Shown in pieces: positions 1 to 11,577 of a DNA stretch of 64,000 bases (the stretch's first letter is position 1; each line of letters starts with the position of its first letter). Origin of the DNA: Plenodomus lindquistii (taxonomy: Eukaryota; Ascomycota; Dothideomycetes; Pleosporales; Leptosphaeriaceae); NCBI GenBank assembly GCA_025504975.1, contig JANUWI010000015.1, positions 186,001 to 250,000 of the forward strand, read 5' to 3'. The notes beneath the pieces were generated by a model. The model was not told where the DNA came from. It saw only the letters and a list, made by a program, of their open reading frames with translations, and searched no databases. The translations under genes and the position numbers were made by a program.

Positions 1-742
1 CCGTCAAATCCTACGAAGACCGAGATGCCGCTCTATATATACTCATCGTGTCACTTTATCTGTATATTCCCGTCATGTCTAATAAATATGACTTTAGTTA
101 CGAGTCAATAATATGCTTTGTCTGCGACAGGTACTTCAAACCCCTGTAGAGCTCGAGACGCCTCCATCGTCCAGCGTATATACCTGAAAATAGTACACAA
201 GTCTATTGGGAGAAGTTCTGTAGGGACTGTAGCGACAGCAATCAGGGCAAGTTGACTCACCTTATCATAGAGTACGAAAGTCTATGGAGAGATCGAGTTT
301 TTGGTGCATGTACAGCATGTAGATCAACCACCGATGATCATATAAGACAGCCAGCGGACAACAATGAGTTTTGTGGATCTCAAGGCAAATTCAGGTAATA
401 CTAAGGAGTTTACAAATCATCGACATGCTAGATACGGCTTGTGATGATGCAGCCAGAAGACTACATGTACTGCTGATCATAACGCCAAGTCAATCACAGA
501 GCACAACGAAGAGAAAAAGTGTTTTGCTTGAAGAGTGTGTATTACATGCACGGCATGTGCTTCAAAAGTTTTAAGTCTCAACGATTATTTACAAGAATCA
601 AGCTCTCGAAGCTTCAACCACGAGCGATGCATACAATGCACCGCTCCGTTCAATCACAGCGGGGTGTCCCAACTACCCGCTGCAATTGTCCACCCGTCGC
701 TTTTACACCATTCCAGTATGTTTGCCAGGTAGATTAAATAAT
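1..742. other. No gene recognised; 3' flank of the pectate lyase
   Basis: Only short open frames with no recognisable family or splice structure. The right end holds the 3' untranslated side of the minus-strand pectate lyase. No tRNA-like or repeat structure was seen by eye. Confidence 0.5.
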
Positions 743-1719
743 CTAGCAAGACTTGATAGCGGAGGCGGTGTACTTGCAGTTGCCGGAGGGGCCCTTGGAG
801 ACAGACTTGGGCTCGGAGCCGGGCTTGGTGCCCTTGAACTCCTCGCAGATGGTCTTGACGGAAGAAGCGCAAACGTTCGAGAAAGAAGCGGTTCCACTGT
901 CACTTTGTTAGTTGGAAGTTCTTGCATGATGAGGAAGGGTGACTTACCCGAAGTTGGGGTTGATGCCAGCAAGGACCTTTCCGTTCCATGCCTTGACGTT
1001 CTTCATGACGACAGAGCGGGAAACAGAGTTCTTGCAGTTACCGCAAGCACGGTAGAGCTTGCCGAAGTCTGATACCTGGAAGCCGTCGATGGTGGTCGTG
1101 CCCTTTCCGTTTTGCTGGATGACCTTGAAAAATTGTCAGCGACGATGAAAGACACTTAGAGATACTTAATTACCTTATCAGAGGCAGCCATAGCGCCGCC
1201 ACCGATCACGTTAAAGGTGCCACAGCGAGGGTGTCAGTAAAATCAATTTGAAGGGTTGTGGGGGATTGAAAACTTACTCGCCCTTGAGGGAGAGAGCATC
1301 CTCGCAGACTGGTGTGCTGTTAGCGAACATGGACGAACATCAAATCGAACGGAACACTTACCATCGACCCACCAAACGTTCTTGATGGTGCAGCTGCCCT
1401 CGCAGTGGACACCCTCGATCTGGTCCTTGCCAATGATGACGTTCTGGAGAGTACCGCCGTTCTTGACGAGGAAGACAGCGTCCTTGTTGCCACCCTCAGC
1501 CTGACCAGTGCAGCTCTGACCACGGCCGTAGGTCTTCATGCCACCATCGAAGGTGCCAGAGACGGACTGGGCAGCCTTGAGAGTAACCTTGCCCTTGGAG
1601 GCAGGGAATGCGATGGAAGCACGCTTCTGGAAAGCGAAAGCCTCAGCAGGGGACTGAGCGGCGGGGCCGGCAGCGACGAGGGCAGCGAAAGCCGCGATGA
1701 GAGGGATGGTGAACTGCAT
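743..1719 (-). CDS. Secreted pectate lyase, family PL3 (one intron has a non-canonical acceptor)
   Basis: Extracellular enzyme that cleaves polygalacturonate (pectin backbone) by beta-elimination in plant cell walls. Five exons fit: 1719-1362, 1308-1278, 1222-1174, 1123-948 and 896-743. Joined they give 255 aa, normal for PL3. A signal peptide (MQFTIPLIAAFAALVAAGPA) comes first. Family motifs follow: NVWWVDVCEDALSLKGDGTF across exons 1-3, then DFGKLYRACGNC in exon 4, and a Cys-containing tail ending AIKSC. All donors are GT. Introns 1, 3 and 4 end in AG, but intron 2 (1277-1223) must end in CTG to keep the frame. No AG lies anywhere between its donor and the end of exon 3, and retaining the intron stops translation at 1243. 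So the gene is either mis-sequenced, spliced unusually or freshly broken. The family call is firm; the functional state is open. Confidence 0.88.
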
Positions 1720-4484
1720 TTTGATAGAGTTGGTGGTGAAGATTGAAACTTGAGAGAGTGATTCGTTGGTAAAGTATGTATGAAGAAGTTAGTTCTCGAA
1801 AGAGGAGTAGCGAATGTGATGCTTCAAGCAAGAAAGATAGACAGGAATGAATGTGATGGGATGATTCTTTGTTGGAAGGCGAGGGCTGCTGTACTTATAC
1901 AAGCCCGCATCTACACCTCACTTTGCATCACAGCCCCTCCGACGAGCTTCCAGACTGCTACACCGGTGCTTCCATGAGTAGGTAACAATTGACTAACGCT
2001 CCATACAGGGACCCTTACCGACGCTACGCCTCCCGCCCTTGACCCAAGGACTTGTTCGAAACTGCGCAATGTCCGCATTCAATACCGTGGTACAACAGCG
2101 GACAATAGCCAACCCGACAGTGACCTTGGCGACAGGCTTGGCAGAAGCTTTTTACAGTATCGCATGAGGGAATGTGAAGTGGAATTGCATGGTCTCCTGG
2201 CTTGCCAAGAACGCTACCGGAGACTGTTAGTCCGCCACGGGATCCTGGAGCTAATCAAACGAAACCAGTCTGGCCATTTTGGGTGGAATACCCATGATTC
2301 AATGGTTGCAGTTGTGGGAAGATTGCGCTAGGATCGTTGTGATACTTGCGGTCGGGACTGTCTCTAGCGCCAAAACCGGTGCAGAGATTAGAGGCGTTTC
2401 ATAGCTTCTCGTTTAGGTACTTCCGCCTATGAGATGACAGGCTAGGAAATGCCAAACAAGCTACCGCCCTCCTGGAACTTGTCAAACCAAACACTGGTTC
2501 CATGTTGTGCATGACCCATCGGTAGACACTGATCTTTGCCGCCAGCATCCTATCGATGACGATCGGCCCTTTCTGCATCAATTCAATTGACATGTCGCAT
2601 CACGAGATCAAATTGGCAACACGATGTCATGGTTTCCCTCTCGACGCAAGTCACTCAATCGGTGTAGTCGAAACTTATTGCAGATGGCATGATGACCACG
2701 GTCATACAGCAATGCGGTGTGCAGTGTTAGGTTGATTGCGGTGGCGCCTACACTCATTCACCGCCTGTGCCTAGATGCATGTGGATGCTGGCGCGCGTAG
2801 ATTATTTTGTACATAGCGCTTGTATCGTGGGCCCCGCTCCGCTGCCGAGCCAAAAACCTGAAGGGCTCGGAGATGCTGGATTTAGAAGGGACCACTCAAC
2901 ACTGACTCGAAATCCAGGAAGAAAATCACCTCCCATCCCTTTGCCCTGCAAGTGGATCGCAATACCCCTATAGACTCCACGAGGTAGCCATGAAGTTTTC
3001 AAAGCAATACTTTTTGCGAAAAAGGGATTGCTGCATCGCATGACGGTCATGTTGCAGCTGTTGGTCGAGCCCCTTGAGATTTGCATTTGTCCAAGATTTT
3101 AAGATGAAACCAACATGTTTGATGTCATGTGGCACGGCTTGATTGCAAAGCGCATCGGAAAGCTGATAGATACCGTCTGCCAGTTGAACATTATCACGGA
3201 CTGGTGGGATACCGTTAGATCCCGCAGACGTTTCAGATATCGACCAATAGTTCGGAACATATCGTTCTCGTGGAACCGCGAACCTGTTTCCGGTCCTGCC
3301 GATTGCTGCGATTGCTCATTGAAACAACTCTGTGAGATTTGTCCGAGATGCGAATACACTGTTATTGGCCGACAATCTCGAAATCTCACCACGTGAACAA
3401 CGAGACCGCAACAGCGAGACCGCAACAGGTCGGTCCCCCTCCCGCGGGATACATAATGATTCGCAACTTGATTTTTCCCCTCCAAATCTGGCCCTAACAA
3501 GCCGTAGATACGTAGCCTGGAATCACGTGCGGGTGTTGTCGATTTGGGAATGGTGCTCCGCTTTGATCTTTGTAGAAATGTGCGAGTTCAGAATGACTCT
3601 GGTGTACGAGAACACGAAACCACGAAACCACAGTCATGCATACTACCGTACTCAGCCCACGATGCGTATCACCCCACATGAATAGCAGGACGAGAGAGTC
3701 CAGACTGGGGGTCCCAACGAAGCGACTGGACTCCGTCACGGGTTTTCTGAGTCGTTCATGATCCTGCACTATGGAGTCGGTCCGGGAAATACACCATCCA
3801 ACTCTGGCGGTGGAAAAACATCGGGGAGCAGGGTGGACTGCAGGGCTGTTCAGGGTATGTATTGGCTCATCGACTCGCACCCCTACTGCATTTCGACAAA
3901 TCAGCAACCCAGTTTCACCAAAGTCTAAAGCAGCTATTTGTCAAAATCTAGTAATAAGGCGAATGACCTTGTCAAAACCCTGTACATAGACACGTGCGGC
4001 CAGGTTATTGGATTTGGAAAGCAATCGCTTCCTGATTCAAGAATGTGGACTCATATGGAAGGTATAGGAAGAACTGGCTTCGACAAGCTTTAGAGATCCA
4101 CCCTTTGGCAACCAGATTCGAGGAGGAATGTGATGCTGGTAATGGGCGACAATATTAGTTCGCTGTGGCGACTGACCTAGTACGAAGTCGAGGGATCAGG
4201 AGAAGAGGGTGTACATTTCATTATTTAAATTCCACAAGAATTTGTTCGTCCTAGAATCTACATTGAAACCGTATAAACAAAGCATGAGCATGCAGCTCGG
4301 GTATCACATCCGTGTAGCCTCCAAGACGCCCTTTACACCATCGTATCCAAAAATCGTCACTCGTCCAATCATTTGCGTGCCCTACGTAACCCTTGCAAGA
4401 ATCACGATGTTCCATCATTATACATCTCATCCTCTTTTAAGTATCCCTCACCCAATCCTGCAACCATCCATGTGATCCAAAATC
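1720..4484. other. 2.8 kb intergenic region, no gene recognised
   Basis: Apart from the pectate lyase promoter at its left end, only short overlapping frames on both strands, none with a recognisable domain, signal peptide or credible intron pattern. I see no tandem repeat or transposon end here. Confidence 0.5.
1894..1899 (-). promoter_or_regulatory. TATA-like element (TATAAG) upstream of the pectate lyase
   Basis: On the minus strand TATAAG lies about 175 nt before the pectate lyase ATG at 1719. The same CTTATACAA string on the plus strand also precedes the DUF7053 gene and the GMC oxidoreductase gene in this window. Position and repetition support a core promoter role; this is inference. 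Confidence 0.4.
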
Positions 4485-6440
4485 TCACAGCTCGTCCTCG
4501 TCCTCGTCGAAGTCTTCGAAGAATCTTGCGACATCTTGCGTAGACATATGAAAGTCATCTGTGCCGTAGGATATGCCTCCATTACTCGGCGCCCCTGATG
4601 TGCAGTGCCTTTTCGGCGGCAGAGCTACGCCAGTACGGGTCTTCCTCTTCAGACCAGGTCGATCTCCAACCGACAGAGGCTTTTGTGACGGGCGTAAGTT
4701 CCTCAAGTCGATCTCGAGAGTGCCTGTGTTTGGCCTTTTAATTCGTCCTGCGATTTTGGGTGGTGCCACAGGTGACATGCGCCGCTTTGGATCAGCAGCA
4801 AAAGAATGTAGTCGGGGCCCCAGCATAACCCTGTCGCGCTTAATACCTTCCGGCTGCTTCGAGCTGACTTCTGTAACAAGACTGGGAGGTATCGTCTTCT
4901 CGAAGTCTGGAGCGGCAGTCACGGACTTAGCTACTGTCTGAGGCTCGTCCTCATCAAGATCGCCCATGGAGAAGTCCAGATCTTGTGTTGACATTGGTGG
5001 CAGGATATCAGATGTCCAGGATGGACTAATAGGGGACATGCCTGGGGGCTTTGCGAGAGGTTGCGCCGTATCCTCAGACAGTTCACGAGCGATTTGTGTT
5101 CCGCTCTCAAGGAGTCCGTCCCAACCATCGAGCATGACTGAGAACGAAGTTGGCACAGACTTCGCATCCATTGTACAAGGCCGCAGTGCTGATGCAGCAA
5201 TAGCCGACTTTGATGCTGGAAGATCAGGCATCTGAAAGCCGTAATTGGAGTTTGCAGCTGAGGCTCCATTCATTTCAAATGGGAGCAATTTCTTGGCCAG
5301 GGTCGGGGTGGTCACACAAGTATGTACCATGGGCAATTTGACTGCCGAATGCGTCGTGAGACCTGGTGCACTGGCAGGCGTAGAGTCAGTCGCCACTCGC
5401 AGAGGAAATTGAGTCCTTCTGAACGGGTACTGGGCCTGGTTCTTGAAATTCCCCAAGAAAGATACTCGTGTAAGCTTGGCTGAGGTACCTTCAAGCTGTC
5501 CGTCCAGCATGAGACACAGCAAATGATCGCCGTCGACGCGCATTATGCGCATGCGCTGACCCTTTGACAACGCGATGCCGCAGTGAAAGTCTCGAACCAA
5601 AATGACTGTGCATCCGACTTTAATGCGCAGCCGATGAGGAGGCATCCCACTTGGATTAAGCTTATGCAGTAAGCTAGGTGGTGGACTCCAAGCTGGGCGC
5701 TTCATCGACATGTCTTGGGAAAGTAGCTCAGTCAGCTCTCCGGGTAGCTGTTCTAAGAAGGCCTCCACGATTCTGTTCTTTGGACCATGGACGTGAGTAA
5801 AGCTAGGGTCTTCCTTGCTAGAGATTCGAAGTGGTGAGATGTGAGGTGACGCTGGCGTGGGCGTGACAGCGGGTGCCTTTTGCGCATTTGCCGGAGGTCG
5901 CTCAATCGGATCTGACATGAATAGATCATGCGCTTGAAGCAGACAATCGTCGTCCAGGTCGTCATCAAGAAACCGCTGACTCCATGAGCTTTTCATGTCG
6001 GGCACATCCAGGGCAGTGTCGCCCACCTCATCCTCATCCCAGGGCTCTTTTTCAATCTCCTGCGCGATCTCTTCCAATTTCTTCGCATGTTCGTCATCTT
6101 TCCTGCGCTTTTCCTCCTCGCGACGCTTATTGAAGCCTAGGAAGGATTCCATGCCGTTCTTCAATTGTTTTTGCGTAAGACTATAGCCAAGGAGCTGCGT
6201 GGCACGACCTATGCCCATCTGCTCTCGCGCCCGCTCTTCCTTGGCTTCTTTCTCTTGACGTTTCTTCTTTGCCGCCTTACGCCTCTCGTCAGCCTCACGC
6301 AGGCGCGCAGCCCGCTCATCAAGTTCGCGACCGCGCTCGAGCTTTTTCTGGTCTTGCGCGCTGATCGTGGACCCATTCTTTCTGTACAGCTTCTTTGCCT
6401 CCGTAGAGGTCTGTATGGTGCGCTTTGACGTGATAGACAT
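4485..6440 (-). CDS. Uncharacterised protein with a Pif1/Helitron-helicase 2B-like segment
   Basis: Single exon, 651 aa from the first in-frame ATG (6440); the frame is open a little further upstream but without ATG. Residues about 30-135 are a Lys/Glu/Arg-rich predicted coiled coil. An acidic stretch follows (DDDLDDD). Residues about 220-350 contain LNPSGMPPHRLRIKVG, then a beta-rich stretch, then FRRTQFPLR. This order matches the region just before the last helicase motif in Pif1-like helicases, especially those of Helitron transposons (LNPSGLPPHRLRLKVG ... FRRRQFPLR). Walker A/B and the final Ala-rich TINKxQG motif are absent, so it cannot be a working helicase. The C-terminal third has basic Pro-rich patches suggestive of nuclear localisation, and the protein ends in an acidic tail (FFEDFDEDEDEL). 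Function unknown; a nucleic-acid-binding or protein-docking role is inference. Confidence 0.8.
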   Translation of the reverse strand: MSITSKRTIQTSTEAKKLYRKNGSTISAQDQKKLERGRELDERAARLREADERRKAAKKKRQEKEAKEERAREQMGIGRATQLLGYSLTQKQLKNGMESFLGFNKRREEEKRRKDDEHAKKLEEIAQEIEKEPWDEDEVGDTALDVPDMKSSWSQRFLDDDLDDDCLLQAHDLFMSDPIERPPANAQKAPAVTPTPASPHISPLRISSKEDPSFTHVHGPKNRIVEAFLEQLPGELTELLSQDMSMKRPAWSPPPSLLHKLNPSGMPPHRLRIKVGCTVILVRDFHCGIALSKGQRMRIMRVDGDHLLCLMLDGQLEGTSAKLTRVSFLGNFKNQAQYPFRRTQFPLRVATDSTPASAPGLTTHSAVKLPMVHTCVTTPTLAKKLLPFEMNGASAANSNYGFQMPDLPASKSAIAASALRPCTMDAKSVPTSFSVMLDGWDGLLESGTQIARELSEDTAQPLAKPPGMSPISPSWTSDILPPMSTQDLDFSMGDLDEDEPQTVAKSVTAAPDFEKTIPPSLVTEVSSKQPEGIKRDRVMLGPRLHSFAADPKRRMSPVAPPKIAGRIKRPNTGTLEIDLRNLRPSQKPLSVGDRPGLKRKTRTGVALPPKRHCTSGAPSNGGISYGTDDFHMSTQDVARFFEDFDEDEDEL

Positions 6441-8059
6441 CACTGCGCGGGATCCAAGGGTGAGTTGTGTAGAGGTGGGGGTTAGAGTGGGATGCACGAG
6501 CGTACAGGGTTGGTGACGCGATGCGGTGTTTTGCAGGGCTGCCAAGTCGCGCTAAAACGCGCGAAGCCAACGCGATCACGTGTGCCAGACAATGACGCAG
6601 TCCCGCCAGTTGCTGCCTATCCACGCCCTTTCACCGCCCGATGCCTAAGTCACTTGAATGTTGAACGAAATTGTTCAGTGAGACATTCGTGGATGTTCGT
6701 GAACGGCCTGTGCAGTCGATGAAGATTGAATATATACACCTTCAGTGACCTATCAGCCCTTGAGGCTTTCAGTCCTCCTACAGCAAAATATGAAGTGAGT
6801 GAATCAGATCAAGGTCACTACTCAAGAAAAGATGCAGACGCTGTGAGACTGGATGTGCAGTCATATTATATCCGGAGATGGAGTGTTGACAACAATACTA
6901 CTTTGGCACACGCACACAAGCTCGCAAAGTTTGTCGCAGAAGACGAACACATTATTGCGCAATACCACTAATCACCGGCTTGATCTTGATCCTTGGACGC
7001 ATCACAGCACAGACGCAAAGATCTGGAAACTATCACCAAGCTCCCGGCGCATGATGATAATCAGCTCCAATGAAGATAACGAGAAGCGCGAGGAAGGGCC
7101 GTTGATTTACCCGTGATCTTCCCGCTGTCTACCAAGGCAAGGCTGTTCGTCCGATCCGATGCATGCTCCACAGCCCTGCCATGCATCAATCTCGATAACC
7201 ACAGATTCGATGTTTAGTGATTGTGGGGTTTCACTGGATACCGTAGTAGCGGTCCCCGGGCCCCATGACCGGACCCCACATCCTGCCACGAATCCTTCAT
7301 GAAAACGTACCTGGAGGAGCATCTTCTGTCACCGTGCCGGCCCACAAGTCGGACTTACAGAATATGTACAGCGGAAAGATTAGACATCGATATTCATAGC
7401 TTGACTCGCAACATATCACGGTAAGCACATATTACGGTGGTATGAGGATAGCAGAGTGACCCCCGACATATCAGATGACACAAAATACCCTCTCGCCATT
7501 CTCGTCTGCGCAAGTGGCTTCATTCAACACGTTCAAGCTTTGCTTCACAGTGATCAGCTGACCGGTCTAGAACTTGCTCGACATGACTACATTGTTCGCC
7601 CAACAACCATAGCGGTCGTGTCGAAATCACATAACCAAAGACTGTGTCCTGACACCGAAACTGCACATGTCCTCGCTCTAGTCGATGCGGTTGTGAGCTC
7701 TCCATTGTGAGACCGATCACAGATAAACACGATACGCAGCGGTTGGAGTTGCTGGAGAAGGCTTTGAGAAGACGATGCGGGAAGATGATGATCTGGTCGC
7801 GTTAGGCATTGTGTTGCTGGCAAAATCAGGCGCGGATATGCTTTCATGTAGTTGTTGCAATTATGAATTGTAGATCTAGCTACCGGGCGCAGTCAATGTT
7901 ACGTCTGTAACTGCAAACCCATTGCCATCCATTTTCCCAACTCTCCAAGCGCCCATTGATGCAATAGCAATGACTCCATGCGATGCGATACCTAATGCAG
8001 ACAAGATGAAGACCTTCCCAAAAGACAGTAACTCCGGTAATGCATCTGCTCCCTGCGAT
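6441..8059. other. Intergenic region, no gene recognised
   Basis: Contains the presumed promoter of the minus-strand gene ending at 4485 and the 3' flank of the DUF7053 gene. Short frames on both strands show no recognisable family. Confidence 0.45.
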
Positions 8060-8527
8060 TCAACCTCGAGCAGCCTGAAGCAGCTTGACATGCTGCCCCG
8101 GGTGTGTCTTGTCGACATTGGTCTTTGCGACCTTTTTCATCATAAAGTTCGCATCAATCTCCACGTCCTCAATCAACTGTCCGCCACTAACCCGCCATTT
8201 TCCTGAGATCGTGAGAACACCGACAGGTGGCTTAGCATTGACGAGAGAGTCAACGCCGAAGGAAGTGTTGGTAAGAGTGATCCTATATGTCGTCTGGGTC
8301 TAATTAGTTGATGTGCCAAAACGCATGAACATATTACGTACCTGGCCATTAGGCTTCCGGTCGGTGATTGAGTATGTGGCTTGGGCGCGCATGTTGCCGG
8401 ACTCGAAAGCGTAGCTGACAAGGGCAGGGCACAAAGTCCTGATCATAAGGTCGTGGTTGTGGAGTGCCGCGATGACGATGGATGCTTCAACGCCGTTGAG
8501 GGGAGTGGAGATGTGCGATGTCGGCAT
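8060..8527 (-). CDS. DUF7053 domain protein
   Basis: Two exons, 8527-8342 and 8299-8060, joined across a 42-nt GT-AG intron, give 141 aa. The start MPTSHISTPL is typical of this fungus-specific family. Later motifs are TTYRITLTN, DSLVNAKPPVGVL and DVEIDANFMMKKVAK, and the protein ends shortly after NVDKTHPGQHVKLL as relatives do. Small, soluble, no signal peptide. The fold may resemble START/SRPBCC-type ligand binders, but that is inference. The family has no established function that I know of. Confidence 0.75.
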
Positions 8528-10382
8528 CTTGACGGGCGTTTGGCTTGATGATGCTGGAATGGCGAAAGTAACGTATTAAGTAAACAGAATTCGAGTACAA
8601 GCCAGCAGTATGTGTAGCAAAGGTAATCAAGCGGATGTGTTATCGCGAAGGACGAAGTTGTTTGTTGCTGATGATCCTTCACTGGGCCTCACCACCGGTC
8701 TTATACAAACAACTTCCACAACTTAGATTCATCCCAAGGCGGCATTCAAGTCATCAAGATGGGTAAAGATGCACGTCTTACATCCCTGTTACATCTCCAT
8801 TGTACTTCCATTACCCCAACACGGCATGCAAAACGCAGGGAAACGTGGGTAAGCTGCTGTGCTACACCGACGATCATGCACTCGCCAAGTATCGAAAATA
8901 GAGCGCCGAAACGGATACCTGGAAATTGGAGGAACAATCTGTTTTAACGTTCAGATAGATTGCTGGCCCGGTTACCCAGTTGGGATAAGCAGGCCTGAGG
9001 GATAAGCTGAAGTCTGGCCGGTCACAACGGATACAGTAAGCTAGGCAGAGTGATGAGCTGTGGTTCCACGGCTTTGGTGTTTGACGACATGACGAGAATA
9101 ACGTTGGGCCCCACAGATTTATTCGCTATCAGTCTAGATCGGTGCCGTTGAGTTCATGACTAGTGGAGTCAGCAGTTGCCCTCTTTCGCTATGTATATCG
9201 CCCATGGATATCTCTAAGCTCAACTTGTGTTTTCGTCAACCTCAAGTGCTGCGCATTCAGCTGCTCCACCTCGCAGTCCACAAACGCACGATCGACGTGT
9301 CTCACACCACGCTTGATAACGCACGCCGCTGACATACAGCGACAGCACATGCCGGTTCCGCGCGGATCTCCAAAGGTACCATTTCGCTTCGTTGGTTTGT
9401 GATTGGCTTTGGGTCGGAGCGTTTGCTGGTTGAAAAGGGTCGGAACACCGCCGAAGAGGGGAGCCGAACAGCACTAGCCAGCGTTAATGTTGAGTTAGCG
9501 GGAATTGTGGCTTGTGAGCCACACACTCGACTTCTTCCTGATATTTCACATTTAACTGCAGATACGAGATACCGTGGTATATGAGAAATATATGATGGTT
9601 TTTTGGATAAAATATGGATAAGGACGAGTAGGAAAATCTGGCTTGCAGGTTTGAAAGGTTGGGGTCACGACATAGAGGCGTCGCAATTTCCCAGCCTTCT
9701 TCACACCGAATGCGCAGCAGGTGCGTCAACTGACAAGACGGATCAACAGGGAGCAAATATGTATCGATTGTTCCAACGCGACCACAAGGCTGTACAAATC
9801 GCCGTTTCACCACATATCTCCAGCATTTGTGATTCCGCTTCGTATATCACTCCCTTGAGTCAATGAACCTCGAGCCCAAACGCAGGATGGAAAATGCCGA
9901 AGCGCATGTTGATCATCTTTTACGACAATGGCGGACCCTCCACTAGAGTCGTCCATGTCGGTGCTAGTGAAGTCACCCAGCTGGGCTCAGAGATCCGTAA
10001 TTCGAAGAGCACACTCACACGCAGATAATCTTGCGCACATCTCACACTTGCCTCCAAGATTTTTCTCCCACTGCTCCCCTGGCATGTGCGAAATCATCAA
10101 AGCACACCACTCAGGGTCTAGATCTCGGCAAAGTGTGCAAGAAAAGGCGGGTTTGGAGGCGACAGGTCTTCTTGCTTCAGTACTTGTGGTGCGCGTTCCA
10201 TGTAAGCACGCGCCGTGAATTTGAGGGCGAAGTGCTGTCACTGTATGTGTGCTCGTAACATACTGTGTTTGCTGGACAGGGAGCAGAGTATGGGTGAGAT
10301 TGGTGGTCGCTGTTACAACATGCACGCTTGTGAGATGCTTTGTCGTTTGGAGGGGCGTTAGAGTGTAAGCGGAAGTGGTGGT
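8528..10382. other. Intergenic region, no gene recognised
   Basis: 1.85 kb with only short unrecognisable frames. Includes the DUF7053 promoter at the left and the 3' flank of the small secreted protein gene at the right. Confidence 0.45.
8700..8705 (-). promoter_or_regulatory. TATA-like element (TATAAG) upstream of the DUF7053 gene
   Basis: TATAAG on the minus strand, about 173 nt before the ATG at 8527, in the same CTTATACAA context as the pectate lyase and GMC promoters. Confidence 0.4.
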
Positions 10383-11277
10383 CTAGATCTTCGTCTTGGT
10401 CGTGTACACAACTTTGACATTGACCTTGCCCCCTCCAGCATGGGCGTTCTCGTGCCGAATTTCGGAACCTCCACGAGCTTCATCTGCTGCTCCGTCTAAT
10501 ATGGTCCTCGCAGCATCGAGCGAGCCCTTCTTCATAAGGCCTGCAGCATCCATGGCAGCGGAATGGAGGCGCTTGGTGGTTCCGGATAGATTTGCGGCGG
10601 CTTTCTCTACTCCAGGAACAGACTTCGCGAAATCCAGAATCTGCTTGTATTGACCGGTGAAAGCCTGGAGCGCGGTCATTGGTCCGGCTTTCGCGGCAAA
10701 CGGTGTTCCTGACTACGGAAGACCCATTGAAAATGTCTTCGAGCTCAGCTTGACAAGACTGTCGATAGCAGGCGTAGTCTTCAGCCCTTTGCTTGCCACT
10801 TTTGCCAAGTCTGCCGTGTTGCTGACCAGTTCCCTGTTGAGGTATTCGAAAGCATCTGGCATTCCCAATCGATCTGCCACATTAAGCGTCTCTGCCATTT
10901 GGTGCGCAAAGGTCAAGGCTTTGGCAGCCTCAACGCCGAGCGCCTTCAACTGTGCTGTCAGAACCTCAGTGAGACCTCTGTTGAGGACTCGAGACATCTT
11001 GGTCATGGCATCAGGATTCAAGTTCTTGAAGACTGTCTCAAGATCAGGGACCAGCTTCGAGCAAAGTGTCTTGGAAAGTGCGTGGAGCCGCAGCGTTCAT
11101 CTCAAGGAGAGTACCTTGAGATACCAAGAGCAGGGCAGGCATGGCGCCCAAAGATCCGTCCAGGAGTGCGTTGAAGTCCAGCGCGCCGGCCAGAGTGGTA
11201 TTGACTATTGGTGAACCGGAGGATAGGCCAGAGAGGGCCAGTAGGGTGGTGGCTGAGGCAAATGTAAACAGCTTCAT
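10383..11277 (-). CDS. Secreted Ala/Leu-rich helical protein with an in-frame TAG
   Basis: Starts with a signal peptide (MKLFTFASATTLLALSGLSS). Exon 1 is 11277-11125. A 55-nt GTATCT...CCAAG intron restores the frame into exon 2 (11069-10383). The mature protein is predicted almost all alpha-helical, rich in Ala, Leu, Lys and Thr, with at most one Cys. The C-terminal part is Gly/His-containing and ends in a basic VKVVYTTKTKI. Exon 2 is interrupted by TAG at 10713-10715 (codon 170). Beyond it the same frame stays open for 110 codons and looks coding. So the product is 169 aa, or about 279 aa if the TAG is bypassed. A 42-nt GTC...TAG segment (10754-10713) could be excised in frame, but this would be a very short intron. 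I do not recognise the family; it loosely recalls hydrophobic-surface-binding-type secreted proteins. Confidence 0.6.
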
Positions 11278-11577
11278 CTTGTACCTGTGTGCGATAAAGT
11301 GAAATCAGAGAGGCTGAATGGGTTGATGAGATGATGTAGTATCCTTGAGAGGAGTTGATGATTTGGTGGGCAGCATAGAAGCAGGAATATTGTTTGCGTA
11401 CCAAACAACAGAAGCAAAACTATTCCAGCATTTATGCCCGGTACCAGACTTCGTCTTCAACAAATCTGGCCTTCTTATATGTTCGGAACAGTGACCATGT
11501 GCTGGTAATATTTGACCCCTGTTGTAATAGTAAACCGCGATATCTTGCTTTCTCGACCGTTTTGTATTCCAAAAAGC

